DNA of 57,717 nucleotides from Streptomyces flaveus. GTDB lineage: Bacteria; Actinomycetota; Actinomycetes; Streptomycetales; Streptomycetaceae. The notes below the pieces were generated by a model, which saw only the letters and a program-made list of their open reading frames with translations, did not search any database and was not told where the DNA came from. Position numbers and translations under genes: made by a program. The DNA lies in contig NZ_BMPQ01000004.1 of assembly GCF_014647675.1 (NCBI RefSeq), forward strand, positions 478,060 to 535,776, given 5' to 3'. Below, one piece after another: positions 1 through 8,690 of this stretch. Position 1 is the first letter of the stretch. The number at the start of each line of letters is the position of its first letter.

Positions 1-68
1 GGGCGATGCGGGGCACATCCGACCTGCGACGCCGGGTGACGTCGAGGGCTCGGCTCACGCGGTGGCGG

Positions 69-896
69 TCAGACCGGCACCGTGAGCGTGGCTGTGTAGC
101 CCTTGTCGACGCTGCCTTCGACCGCGGCCATCTGCTGCTCGTAGCCGTCGCTGAAGATCATGTCGCTCTCCAGGGAGAGCCGGCCCAGGTTCTGCACACT
201 CTGGTCGTAGCCGTCGCTCGCGTACACCGTGTCGCAGACGTCCTTAGGAAAGGCGAGCTGTGAAGTCGCCGTGATGGATGTGGCGTTGGTCGCGTCGTCC
301 AGGCTGCCGTACACCTCGAAGTGGATGTGCGGCCAGCGGCCCGGATAGCAGCCCGGGAAGACGCTGGTGAACGTGACCTGGCCCTTGGAGTCGGTCTCCT
401 GTACGCCGCGCAGGTAGTTCTCCTCGGTGACGCCCTCGGAGTACAACGAGTAGTTGCCGTCCCGGTCGCACTGCCAGAGGTAGACGGCCGCGCCTTCTTT
501 CGGCGTACCGCAGCCGGAGGCGGCCTCGGTGACGGTGAGGGTGATGGTCAGCGCCACACCCTCGGCGGTGCCGCTCGCGGAGCCGAAGCTGGAGGTGATG
601 TCCGAGCGGACGACGCCGCTTTCCTTGAGGACGTTGACGCCGTTGGACCCGTCGCCGGGGTACGGCCCGGCCGTCTCATCCGGGATGGTCTCGCAACTCG
701 CCTCGGATGTCCCCGAGGAGGCCGCGGAGGACGAGGCCGAGGAGGGTGAGGAGCCGGCGGTCTCCGGCTCCTCACTGCTGCAGCCCACCACCGGGACCAG
801 ACTCACGCCGGCCAGCAGCCGGATCATTTTGCGGCGGTGAAGCGTGGGGAGGTCGTAGGAGAGACCTCTGTCGTGGTCGTGGAGTTCTTCGCTCAT
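69..896 (-). CDS. exported intradiol ring-cleavage dioxygenase-like lipoprotein
   Basis: The 275-residue product begins with a charged N-region containing HRRKMIRLL, a hydrophobic core and a lipobox-like VVGC with Cys at about residue 39. A Ser/Ala-rich linker follows. This predicts export, possibly by Tat, and lipid anchoring. The remainder resembles the intradiol dioxygenase beta-sandwich: AGPYPG near the start of the domain and CYPGRWPHIHFEVY, which supplies Tyr and His residues of the kind that bind non-haem Fe(III). The family opens catechol-type rings, but the extracellular members are poorly characterised, so the substrate is unknown. I chose the ATG at 896 because AAAGGCGAG lies upstream; the frame stays open further up but that stretch is not protein-like. 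A TetR gene lies upstream on the same strand. Confidence 0.8.
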   Translation of the reverse strand: MSEELHDHDRGLSYDLPTLHRRKMIRLLAGVSLVPVVGCSSEEPETAGSSPSSASSSAASSGTSEASCETIPDETAGPYPGDGSNGVNVLKESGVVRSDITSSFGSASGTAEGVALTITLTVTEAASGCGTPKEGAAVYLWQCDRDGNYSLYSEGVTEENYLRGVQETDSKGQVTFTSVFPGCYPGRWPHIHFEVYGSLDDATNATSITATSQLAFPKDVCDTVYASDGYDQSVQNLGRLSLESDMIFSDGYEQQMAAVEGSVDKGYTATLTVPV

Positions 897-1153
897 GAGG
901 GCTCGCCTTTGGTTCGTCTGTGCCATCCGCTGGTTGTGCGTGACAGTAAGGCCGCTGCCTGTGAAGCGTCCACGAGCCAGCTGTGCGTGTGGATTCGATC
1001 CCGTCTCGCGGACGTGGTTCGTACGGATCGGTGTGTTGGGCATCCGGGCGCTCGACGTCCTGCAGCGTCTGGGGCCCGCCGTGGAGCGCTCTCCCGGACA
1101 GGCCACCGGTCCTGCGGGCGCAGCGCGCCGGCTGTCCGGTCCCGAGGGCGTGC

Positions 1154-1795
1154 TCAGTCGTCGAACGCCGAGGCCAAAGCGTCCCGTTCGAGGCCCAGCG
1201 CGGTTTCGGTGAAGTGGGCGATGGTGCGGCGGACGTCCACGATGCCCTGGTTCACGCCGATCGAGGAGTGGACGATGACGCCGTCCAGGGCTGTGAGCAG
1301 CTGCCAGGCCAGGGCGTCCGGGTCGTGCGAGGCGAAGCGTTCCTCGCGTACGCCCCGGTCCAGGACCTCGACCAGGCGGCTGTGGGTGATGCGCATGGCG
1401 TGGTCCACGGCCGCGTGGACCCTCGGCTTTCGGGCCGCCATGTACCAGGCGTCGAGCCATACCGTCTTGTGCGGTTCCGGGCTCTCCGAGACCCAGACGC
1501 GCAGCATGTGACGCAGTCCCTGCACCGCGTCGCCGAGCTCCTCGACCTCCTGGAACGTGCGCTCGAAGTCGGTGCTGACGGCGTGGGTGAACGCCTCCGC
1601 CTCCAGCGCCTCCACGGCGTCGAAGTAGTGGTGGACCAGGCCGGGCGCACAGCCGAGCCGGGCGGCGACACTGCGGTACGTGACCGCCGCGAGTCCCTCC
1701 TCCAGTGCGACCGCTGCGGCTGCCTCGATGATCTCCTGTCGCCGCTCGGCGGGGGGCAGACGCCGGCTCCTGGCGGTGGGCTGCGGTGCGCTCAT
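1154..1795 (-). CDS. TetR/AcrR (BetI-like) transcriptional regulator
   Basis: The 213-residue protein has a TetR DNA-binding domain in about residues 18-65: RRQEIIEAAAAVALEEGL, then VTYRSVAARLGCAPGLVHHYF, the usual helix-turn-helix ending. The rest is helical ligand-binding domain with the BetI-like pattern VWLDAWYMAARKP. AGGAAG precedes the ATG. The gene is divergent from the NCS1 permease-DUF917-hydantoinase operon, and two matching inverted repeats lie between them. I infer that it represses that operon, and perhaps itself, in response to the transported or degraded compound. The effector cannot be read from the sequence. Confidence 0.85.
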   Translation of the reverse strand: MSAPQPTARSRRLPPAERRQEIIEAAAAVALEEGLAAVTYRSVAARLGCAPGLVHHYFDAVEALEAEAFTHAVSTDFERTFQEVEELGDAVQGLRHMLRVWVSESPEPHKTVWLDAWYMAARKPRVHAAVDHAMRITHSRLVEVLDRGVREERFASHDPDALAWQLLTALDGVIVHSSIGVNQGIVDVRRTIAHFTETALGLERDALASAFDD

Positions 1796-1848
1796 GGGGG
1801 TCTTCCTACGTCAGCCGGTACGGCCCGTGCAAACTCCACGTTACTTTT

Positions 1849-1934
1849 ATTGGCTTCCAGGCCAATAGTTCTTGACCCATTCGCGCCGCCCGTGGTCGAC
1901 TCCTGCCGTCCGTTTCTGTTGGCCGCATGGCCAA
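1849..1934. promoter_or_regulatory. two matching inverted-repeat operators, TTGGC-N6-GCCAATAG
   Basis: Two copies of TTGGC-N6-GCCAATAG begin at 1850 and 1919, 69 bp apart. The first reads ATTGGC-ttccag-GCCAAT and the second TTGGCC-gcat-GGCCAA. The core arms are identical and the spacers differ, as expected for binding sites of a dimeric regulator. A further TGGCCA core lies at about 1942-1947. They sit between the divergent TetR gene and the permease operon, so TetR binding is the simplest inference. Confidence 0.65.
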
Positions 1935-2063
1935 TAGCATTGTGGCCAACAACTTCTGGGCGGTGGCACTCATGGACCCTCAGCCGGTACTGACACCCGC
2001 GCCGGCGGCGGGCCCGCCCGGCGCGGACGGCTCCGGCGGGCCGGGCGGCCCGGCCGCGTCGAA

Positions 2064-3440
2064 GTGCGCGGCATCGACCACATCCCCGACGCCGAGCGCC
2101 ACGGACGTCCGCGCGAGCTGTTCTGGGTGTGGTTCGCCGCGAACATCACGTACCTCTACTTCGTCCTCGGCGGTGTCGTCCTGCTGCTCGGACTGACCCT
2201 CTGGCAGTCCGTGCTGGTACTCGTCGTGGGCAACCTGTACTGGGTCGGCGTGGGCACCCTCGCCATCAGCGGTCCGCCGTCCGGCACTCCGAGCGTCGTC
2301 GTCACCCGCGCGATGTACGGCGTGCGCGGAAACCGGCCCTTCAGCGCGGGCATCGGCTGGCTCGTCGCGATCGCGTACGAAGCCGTCAACCTCGCGCTCG
2401 GGGCGCTCGCCGGATTCGCGCTGGCCGACCACGCCGGGCTGACCGTCTCCGGTCCGGTCAAGGTGATCGTGCTGCTCGTCACCGCCGCGGTGACCTTCGC
2501 CGTCAGCATCTTCGGCCATGCGACGATCGTGCGGCTCAGCCCGTACTTCACCGCCGTGCTCGCCACCGTGATGGTGCTGCTCGCGGTGTTCGTGCTGCGG
2601 GAGGCCGACACCGGCTACGTACCGGAGGCCCCACTGCACGGCGCGGACCTGTGGGCCACGCTCTCGATCGGCGTCGCGATCATCGCCTCCGTGCCGCTGT
2701 CCTGGGCCAACGGCGCCGACTACGCGCGCTATCTGCCCCGCACGGTGTCGCTGCCCCGGGTTCTCGCCCACACGGCCCTTGGCGCTTTCCTGCCCGCTGT
2801 GGTCCTCGGCGTCCTCGGTGTCCTCGCCGGCACCCGCATCGACATGGGCGATCCGCAGGGCAACCTCGCGGAGATCGTGCCCGGCTGGTTCTATCCGGTG
2901 TTCCTGTTCGTCATCGTGTTCAGCTCGATCACGAACAACATCCTCACCGCCTACTCCTCCGGCCTGTGCCTGCAGTCGATGGGGCTGCGCGTGAGCCGGG
3001 CCCGCTCGGTGTTCCTCGACGCCGCGCTCAGCATGGCGATCGCCTCGTACGCCCTGTTCGTCCATGACTTCACCGACACGCTCAGCCGCATCCTCGAAGT
3101 GACCGTGGCCGTGCTCGCCCCCTCCATGGCGCTGTACGTCGCCGACATCGTGCTGCGCCGCAACCGCTACGACGGCGTGGCACTGCACGACGAGTCGCGG
3201 ACGAGCCGCTTCTGGTACCGCGGCGGGTTCAACGTCGCGGGCGTGGCCGCGCTCGTCGTGGGTGCCGCCGGTGCCGCGCTGTGCGTGAACACCACCGACT
3301 ACCAGGGGCCGCTGTCCGACGCCCTGGCGGGCGGTGACGTGAGCTTCCTGGTCGGGCCCGAGCTCACCGTGGCGGTGTACGCGGCGCTGTGGCGCTGGAG
3401 CGAGCGGTCCGCCCGTCCTCAGGAGGCCGGCCATGGCTGA
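2064..3440 (+). CDS. NCS1-family nucleobase/cation symporter (CodB-like permease)
   Basis: The 458-residue product is a polytopic membrane protein with about 12 hydrophobic segments. GIDHIPDAERHGRPRELFWVWF followed by ANITYLYFVLGG matches the start of NCS1 permeases, which import cytosine, purines, allantoin or hydantoins with H+ or Na+. The GTG at 2064 is provisional because it has no clear Shine-Dalgarno sequence. The frame is open back to 1938 but has no good start, whereas a natural-looking N-terminus (ATG 1972, MDPQPVLTPAPAAGPPG) runs in another frame; a small indel near 2040-2060 is possible. The 3' end overlaps the DUF917 gene by 8 bp, so the two are probably translationally coupled. 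Confidence 0.85.
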   Translation: MRGIDHIPDAERHGRPRELFWVWFAANITYLYFVLGGVVLLLGLTLWQSVLVLVVGNLYWVGVGTLAISGPPSGTPSVVVTRAMYGVRGNRPFSAGIGWLVAIAYEAVNLALGALAGFALADHAGLTVSGPVKVIVLLVTAAVTFAVSIFGHATIVRLSPYFTAVLATVMVLLAVFVLREADTGYVPEAPLHGADLWATLSIGVAIIASVPLSWANGADYARYLPRTVSLPRVLAHTALGAFLPAVVLGVLGVLAGTRIDMGDPQGNLAEIVPGWFYPVFLFVIVFSSITNNILTAYSSGLCLQSMGLRVSRARSVFLDAALSMAIASYALFVHDFTDTLSRILEVTVAVLAPSMALYVADIVLRRNRYDGVALHDESRTSRFWYRGGFNVAGVAALVVGAAGAALCVNTTDYQGPLSDALAGGDVSFLVGPELTVAVYAALWRWSERSARPQEAGHG

Positions 3441-4527
3441 GCCGATGGTCCTGACCGCCGACGACCTCGACGACCTGGCGCTCGGCTGCGCCGTCTACGG
3501 CACCGGTGGCGGCGGCGACGTCTCCGGTGAGCTGTTGGCCGCTTCCGTGGCCCTGAAGACGTACGGTGACGTCCCCCTCGTACCGATGACCGATCTGCCG
3601 ACGGACGGACTGATCCTCCCGCTGTCGATGATCGGCGCGCCCACCGTCGCCCTGGAGATGCCGGGCAGCGGCCGGGAGGCGGAGGCGGCCCGGGCCGAGG
3701 TCGAGCGGCTGACCGGGCGGCGTGTCGTCGCCGTGATGGCCGCGGAGATCGGCGGCGCGAACGGCGTGGCACCGGTCGGCTGGGCGGCCCGGCTCGGGCT
3801 GCCCCTGCTGGACGCGGACGGGATGGGACGCGCCTTTCCCGAGCTGCAGATGGTGTCCATGCACGTAGCGGGCCTGAAACCCGAGGTCGTCGTCCTCGTC
3901 GACGCGCTCGGCAACACGGCCTCGCTACGGCCGGTCGACGCGGTGTGGGCCGAGCGCTGGGGGCGGGCTCTGTGCGTCGCCTCGGGCTCGTCGGCGCTCA
4001 TGGCCGACCACTTGCTGACGCCCGCCGACCGGGACGCGGTGGTCCACGGGTCGGTGTCCCGGGCCCTGGAGGTGGGCCGGGTGCTGCGAACCGCCGATGA
4101 GCCCATGGACGCCCTGGTCGCCGCCCTCGGCGCCCGGAGCCTTGTGACCGGCGTGCTCGAGGACGTGGACCGGGACACCGACGAGGGCTTCGTCCGCGGG
4201 AGCGTGACCGTCTCCGGGCGTGGCGCCGACCACGGGCGGCACCTGCGCATCGAGCTGCAGAACGAGAACCTGGTGGCGTGGGAGGGCGGCGCGGTCCTCG
4301 CGAGCGTTCCCGACCTGATCACGGTGTGCGACACGCAGACGGGCATCCCGATCGCCACGGAATCCCTGCGCTTCGGCCAGCGGGTCACGGTGCTCGCCTG
4401 GCCGTGCGACCCGCTGTGGCGCACCCCGCGCGGCCTGGAGGTCGCGGGCCCGGCGGCCTTCGGGTACGAGCATCACTACATGCCGGTGGAGTGGACCGGC
4501 CTGCTGATGGAAGAGGGCCGCCGATGA
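3433..4527 (+). CDS. DUF917 family protein (hydantoinase/oxoprolinase-associated)
   Basis: The 364-residue protein has the DUF917 signature: an N-terminal LALGCAVYGTGGGGD glycine-rich turn, AAEIGGANGVAP, and LLDADGMGRAFPELQM. These proteins are nearly always encoded beside HyuA-type hydantoinase/oxoprolinase genes and are thought to be a partner subunit or a related hydrolase; the biochemistry is not settled. AGGAGG lies 8 bp before the ATG. The gene overlaps the permease at its 5' end and the HyuA gene by ATGA at its 3' end, so the three form a tightly coupled operon for uptake and ring opening of a cyclic amide or nucleobase-like compound (inference). Confidence 0.85.
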   Translation: MAEPMVLTADDLDDLALGCAVYGTGGGGDVSGELLAASVALKTYGDVPLVPMTDLPTDGLILPLSMIGAPTVALEMPGSGREAEAARAEVERLTGRRVVAVMAAEIGGANGVAPVGWAARLGLPLLDADGMGRAFPELQMVSMHVAGLKPEVVVLVDALGNTASLRPVDAVWAERWGRALCVASGSSALMADHLLTPADRDAVVHGSVSRALEVGRVLRTADEPMDALVAALGARSLVTGVLEDVDRDTDEGFVRGSVTVSGRGADHGRHLRIELQNENLVAWEGGAVLASVPDLITVCDTQTGIPIATESLRFGQRVTVLAWPCDPLWRTPRGLEVAGPAAFGYEHHYMPVEWTGLLMEEGRR

Positions 4528-6125
4528 CCCGCCACCCCTCGTCCCGGCTGCGGATCGGCATCGACGTGGGCGGCACCAACACCGACGCCGTGGCGCTCGA
4601 CGCGCGCGACCGGCTCGTCGCCCGCGCCAAGCGGCCGACCACGGACGACGTCACCGGCGGCATGCGCGCCGCGCTCGAAGCGGTCCTGGCGGAACTGGGG
4701 GAGCGGTCCCGGGACGTACGCGCCGTCATGCTCGGCACGACCCACGCCACCAACGCCGTCGCCGAGCGCCAGGGCCTCGCCCGGGTCGGCGTCCTGCGTA
4801 TCGCCGGACCGGTCGCCGACGCGGTCCCGCCGCTCGCCGCCTGGCCGTCCGACCTGTACGGGAAGGTCGTGGCCGGTGTCGCCGGGGTCGGCGGCGGTCA
4901 TCTGATCGACGGGCACCCGGTGGCCCCGCTGGACATCGAGGCCGTCAAGCGTTTCCTGGGGGAGGTCGCGGGACGAGCCGAGGCGATCGCCGTGACCTCG
5001 GTGTTCGGCCCTGTGCACCCTGAGCACGAACTGCGCGTCGCCGAGCTCGTACGGGCCGAACTCGGCACTGCAGTGCGCGTCTCGATGGGTCATCAGATGG
5101 GCGCCCTGGGCCTGCTGGCACGAGAGAACTCGACGGTCCTCAACGCGGCCCTCGGCCCCGCGATCGCAGTGGTCACGGCGGCCCTCTCCCGGGTCGTCAC
5201 CGACCACGGCCTCGACGCCGCCACCTACTTCGCGCAGAACGACGGCACGCTCATGGAGGCGGCCCACGCCGACCGTTTCCCCGTGCTCACCATCGGCTCC
5301 GGGCCGTCGAACTCCCTGCGCGGCGCCGCGCTGCTGACCGGCCGGAGCGACGCCATCGTCGCCGACGTCGGGGGCACCACGACCGACCTGGGTGTCCTGG
5401 TCGACGGCTTCGCGCGGGAGAGCGCCGCCGGGTGCGTCATCGGCGGCGTACAGACGAACCTGTCCATGCCCGATGTGCTGTCCATCGCGTACGGAGGCGG
5501 CACCGTCGTCCACGACGCCCGCGTCGGGCCCGACTCCGTCGACCGGGCGATCACCACGCGTGCCCTGGTGTTCGGCGGCGACACGCCCACGCTCAGCGAT
5601 GCGGGAGTCCTCGCCGGACGGATCGCCCTCGGGGACCGCGATCGCATCGCCGACCGCCGGGACGGCGGGGCGGCCGCCCGGCTCAAGACGGCGGTGGAGG
5701 ACTTCGACACCGAGTTGTCCCATGCCGTGAGCCTCGTCTCGCACGGCCGCCGCGACCAGCCGGTCATCGCCGTCGGCGGCGCGGCAGGCCTGGTCCCCGA
5801 CACGGTCGGCGGGCATGCCGTCGAACGGCCCCGCAATGCGGATGTCGCCAACGCGGTCGGCGCGGCCATCGCCCTCGTCGGCGGTGAGCACGAGACCGTC
5901 GTCCCGGCCGGTTCGGGACGCCGGGAAGCCCTCCAGGAGGCGCGCGCCACCGCCGTCGAGCGGGCGATCGAGAGGGGCGCGGACCCCGATGACGTCTCCG
6001 TCGTCCGCATCCGCGAGGTGCCTCTCAGCTACGGCGGACGCCGGTCGATCAGGGTCACCGTGAAGGCGGTCGGGCGGCTGGCGGATCCGGGCTTGCCTCC
6101 TCAAACGGCTGCTGACTATGAGTGA
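4524..6125 (+). CDS. hydantoinase/oxoprolinase (HyuA-type) family ATPase subunit
   Basis: The 533-residue protein starts at the ATG that overlaps the DUF917 stop codon. It carries the actin-like ATP-binding signature RIGIDVGGTNTDAV at its N-terminus, then TTHATNAVAE, and VADVGGTTTDLGVL for the second phosphate loop, as in N-methylhydantoinase A and 5-oxoprolinase. The family couples ATP hydrolysis to opening of hydantoin, oxoproline or acetone-type substrates. No HyuB partner is present here; DUF917 occupies that position, which suggests the DUF917-paired subfamily. The substrate is unknown. Confidence 0.85.
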   Translation: MTRHPSSRLRIGIDVGGTNTDAVALDARDRLVARAKRPTTDDVTGGMRAALEAVLAELGERSRDVRAVMLGTTHATNAVAERQGLARVGVLRIAGPVADAVPPLAAWPSDLYGKVVAGVAGVGGGHLIDGHPVAPLDIEAVKRFLGEVAGRAEAIAVTSVFGPVHPEHELRVAELVRAELGTAVRVSMGHQMGALGLLARENSTVLNAALGPAIAVVTAALSRVVTDHGLDAATYFAQNDGTLMEAAHADRFPVLTIGSGPSNSLRGAALLTGRSDAIVADVGGTTTDLGVLVDGFARESAAGCVIGGVQTNLSMPDVLSIAYGGGTVVHDARVGPDSVDRAITTRALVFGGDTPTLSDAGVLAGRIALGDRDRIADRRDGGAAARLKTAVEDFDTELSHAVSLVSHGRRDQPVIAVGGAAGLVPDTVGGHAVERPRNADVANAVGAAIALVGGEHETVVPAGSGRREALQEARATAVERAIERGADPDDVSVVRIREVPLSYGGRRSIRVTVKAVGRLADPGLPPQTAADYE

Positions 6126-6240
6126 AATATGATTCTTCACGGCGTATGGGTGATGGGGGGTGCGTACGGGTGAACGCGGCGATCGGTACGATGCCGCAGC
6201 TCACCGCAGTTCAACGCTGTACGTACCACGGGGGATCGTC

Positions 6241-7431
6241 GTGTTCGGAATCGTCAGGCCCTGCCGTCACCGGCTCTCAGAGAGTCTCAGAACCCAGTGG
6301 ATGGCGCATTTGTGCGGGCTGTGCCTCGCGCTGCGCAAGGACCACGGACAGTTCGCGAGGGTCGTCACGAACTACGACGGCTTGCTGATATCCGTTCTGA
6401 CGGAGGCTCAGGCCGAGAAGGACGGCGGCGGGCGGCGCACGGCGGGACCGTGTCCGCTGCGCGGAATGCGTACCGCATCCGTCGCACACGGTGAGGGAGC
6501 GCGGCTCGCGGCCGCCGTCTCGCTGGTGCTCGCCTCCGCCAAGGTGCGCGACCATGTCGCCGACAAGGACGGGCTGCTGGCCCGCAAACCGGTGGCGCTC
6601 GCCGCGCGCCGGGTCGCCGCGAGCTGGGGCCGGGCCGGGGAGCGGACCGGCTCGGACGTCGGCTTCGACACCGTCCTGCTCGTCGACGCAGTGGACCGGC
6701 AGGTCGGCATCGAGGCGCTCGCCGGGCTCGGAACGCCCCTTCTCACGGTCACCGAACCGACCGAGACCGCGACCGCCGCCGCCTTCGCCCACACCGCGGT
6801 CCTCGCCGGACGGCCGGGCAACGCGGAACCGCTCGCCGAGGCCGGGCGCCTCTTCGGGCGGCTCGCGCATCTCCTGGACGCCGTGGAGGACAAGGAGACT
6901 GACGCCGCGTCGGGTGCCTGGAACCCTCTCACCGCGACCGGGACGCCCCTCACGGAGGCCCGGCGGCTCGCCGACGACGCCGTGCACGGGATACGGCTCG
7001 CGCTGCGGGAGGCCGACTTCACGGACCCGAAGCTCGCGCACCGGCTGCTCGTGCACGAGCTGCGCACCTCCGTGGACCGGGCCTTCGGCACCGCCGCCTG
7101 CGCGCACGGATCCGCGCCGACGGGAGCGATGCCGGGCGGGCCGTACGCCCCGCCCGGCGGCCCGTGGGCCCCGCTGCCCCCGGAGCCGCCCCGCCGCGAC
7201 CGGCGCGGGCTGCTCGCCGGGTGCGCGGTGTGGATGGGGCTCGCCTGTACCTGCCAGATGTGCTGCGGAGGGTTCGACGACCCGTGGAGCCGGGAACGCC
7301 GGGAAGGACTGTGCACCAACACCGACTGCAGCGGCTGCGGTGACTGCTGCAGCTGCTGTGAGTGCTGCGGGAACTGTTGCGGCGACGACGGCTGCGGCTG
7401 CGACGGCTGCGACTGCGGCTGCAGTTGCTGA
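6241..7431 (+). CDS. DUF5685 family protein with cysteine-rich C-terminal tail
   Basis: I chose GTG 6241 because it gives the start MFGIVRPCRHRLSESL and has GGGGGATC just upstream; the frame is open to 6160 without a better signal. The 396-residue protein opens with two Cys-containing motifs (RPCRHRL and HLCGLCLALRKDHGQ), followed by a long Ala/Leu-rich helical region with an internal Cys at GPCPLRG. A Pro/Gly linker leads to a hydrophobic segment (LLAGCAVWMGLACTCQMCC) and then a tail of about 40 residues with about 17 Cys. I recognise the family from its N-terminus but know of no established function. The Cys motifs suggest metal or Fe-S binding, and the tail could be a metal-loaded or disulfide-rich appendage. 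Confidence 0.75.
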   Translation: MFGIVRPCRHRLSESLRTQWMAHLCGLCLALRKDHGQFARVVTNYDGLLISVLTEAQAEKDGGGRRTAGPCPLRGMRTASVAHGEGARLAAAVSLVLASAKVRDHVADKDGLLARKPVALAARRVAASWGRAGERTGSDVGFDTVLLVDAVDRQVGIEALAGLGTPLLTVTEPTETATAAAFAHTAVLAGRPGNAEPLAEAGRLFGRLAHLLDAVEDKETDAASGAWNPLTATGTPLTEARRLADDAVHGIRLALREADFTDPKLAHRLLVHELRTSVDRAFGTAACAHGSAPTGAMPGGPYAPPGGPWAPLPPEPPRRDRRGLLAGCAVWMGLACTCQMCCGGFDDPWSRERREGLCTNTDCSGCGDCCSCCECCGNCCGDDGCGCDGCDCGCSC

Positions 7432-7449
7432 GCCGCTCCCGGTCAGTCC

Positions 7450-7680
7450 TTGAGCTCCGGCGGCGAGATCGGCGAGGTCGCGATCGCCGAACCTGACCCC
7501 CGCATCCTCGCCGTCTTCAACGAGGCCACCGGCCCCCTCCGGGCCCGTGACGTCAGCGAAGCCCTCGACCACGAACTGCTGCGCAAGAACATCGAAGGCA
7601 CCCGCGCCAAGCTGAAACGCCTCGCCAAGCCCGACATCCTCACCGAGGCCGACACCGGCAGCTTCACCAGGAAGCAGTAG
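7450..7680 (+). pseudogene. C-terminal fragment of a small helical, winged-helix-like protein
   Basis: The frame encodes IAEPDPRILAVFNEATGPLRA followed by RDVSEALDHEL and GTRAKLKRLAKPDILTEADTG, a compact pattern like a winged-helix DNA-binding domain. I recall this type of sequence from Streptomyces proteins encoded near mobile elements. The only starts available are weak (TTG at 7450) and the N-terminal residues look random, so I read this as the 3' piece of a longer gene. It could still be a short functional gene. Confidence 0.4.
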
Positions 7681-7825
7681 CAGCCCGAAGCCCCGCGACC
7701 AGCAGCCCTGCCCCCACCTCATCGGCAAATGGACATCACCTCACGAACCCGCCTCATGAGGTTGGTGGCACCCGGGCCTGGGGCCCGGCCGCGACGCGCT
7801 CACCGGGGCCGGCCGACCCTCGGGG

Positions 7826-8362
7826 TCAGCCGCCCGTGGAGTAGGAGGCGACCACGCCGCGCATGAAGTTCGCGTCGCCGCTGAGCTCGACGCTGATGTT
7901 GCCGGCGGCTCAAAGCTCGTGGGTGCCGGGCACGAGATCGAGGTCGCTCACGTCGAAGCGCCGGCGCCGATCCGCCTTGGTGATCTTCCCGGAGCGGCCG
8001 GCGACCGGCTTCGACACCTTGACCATGTGCAATGCGCCGTCGGCGGTGCGATGGAGGCCGCCGTTCAGGACGAACCCGCCTGCGCTGTCCCGGGTCCCCG
8101 ACGTGTCGAGACCGTGGTTCTTGCGCAGCTCGGTGTCGAGGGCCTTCGGGGCCTTCCGCCAGCGTTTGCCGTCCCAGTGCAGGGCGACCGTCGGCTCGTG
8201 CTCCTCCTCGCCCGTCCAGTACCTGTGGGCACCGAACGCCCAGACGTCGTCCCGGGAGACGGTGACGACGTCGTACAGCGAGGCATCGTCCTCCGGATCC
8301 GGCTCGGGGCGGTGGAACTCGGGCGTCGGGAACGACCGCCACTTCTTCCCGTCGAAGTGCAC
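7826..8362 (-). pseudogene. secreted propeller-like (WDG-repeat) protein remnant with nonsense codon
   Basis: The frame shows repeated beta-propeller-like blades, FDGKKWRSF, SRDDVWAFGAHRYW, and ALHWDGKRWRKAP, as in Streptomyces exported repeat proteins. A TGA at 7910-7912 interrupts GTHEL; in the same frame beyond it runs AAGNISVELSGDANFMRG, then VVASYSTGG and a stop at 7826. A Trp codon changed to TGA explains this best. There is no credible signal peptide or start; the 5' side runs into other broken frames. I read it as a truncated, inactivated gene. Confidence 0.55.
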
Positions 8363-8409
8363 GTCCAGGCAGGCGTCTCGGCGGGCGGTGTCTCCTGGTC
8401 AGACATCGG

Positions 8410-8690
8410 TCGTCCCCTGCCCGGCGACGCGGCCATCACCCGCCGGTCGACCGTCAACAGCGCCTCGTCCACGGCCCGTTCAGCGGCGGCACGGCGCTGA
8501 TCCCGCTCCTCGTCGGTCCACGGCGAGGGCGGCGCGAGCGACCGGACGTACCACCGCCACAGGGGCACTCGCTCGCGGCGCGCCGCCGCGTGAGGGCCGC
8601 GCACGCCTGTACGGCGAGGACGCAGAGCCCGAGGGCGAAGAGCGCCAGGGCAGCAGGGCCACGAAGAAGTCCGAGACGCCGCCCCCACCT
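8410..8690 (-). pseudogene. small membrane protein remnant with two frameshifts
   Basis: Three frames must be joined to get a sensible protein: DFFVALL in one, then ALALFALGLCVLAVQACAAL in the next, then RERVPLWRWYVRSLAPPSPW with a charged tail DEERDQRRAAAERAVDEAL in the third. The result would be a single-pass membrane protein with a basic cytoplasmic tail. Two indels are therefore needed, which indicates decay rather than programmed shifting. The function is unknown. Confidence 0.45.

Noticed and set aside
1980..3434. A 484-codon minus-strand frame opposite the permease
   Set aside because: It is His, Asp and Glu-rich without any domain pattern and is the complement of a clear transporter.
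6277..7728. A long minus-strand frame opposite the DUF5685 gene
   Set aside because: Its composition is that of a shadow of the real gene, common in GC-rich DNA.
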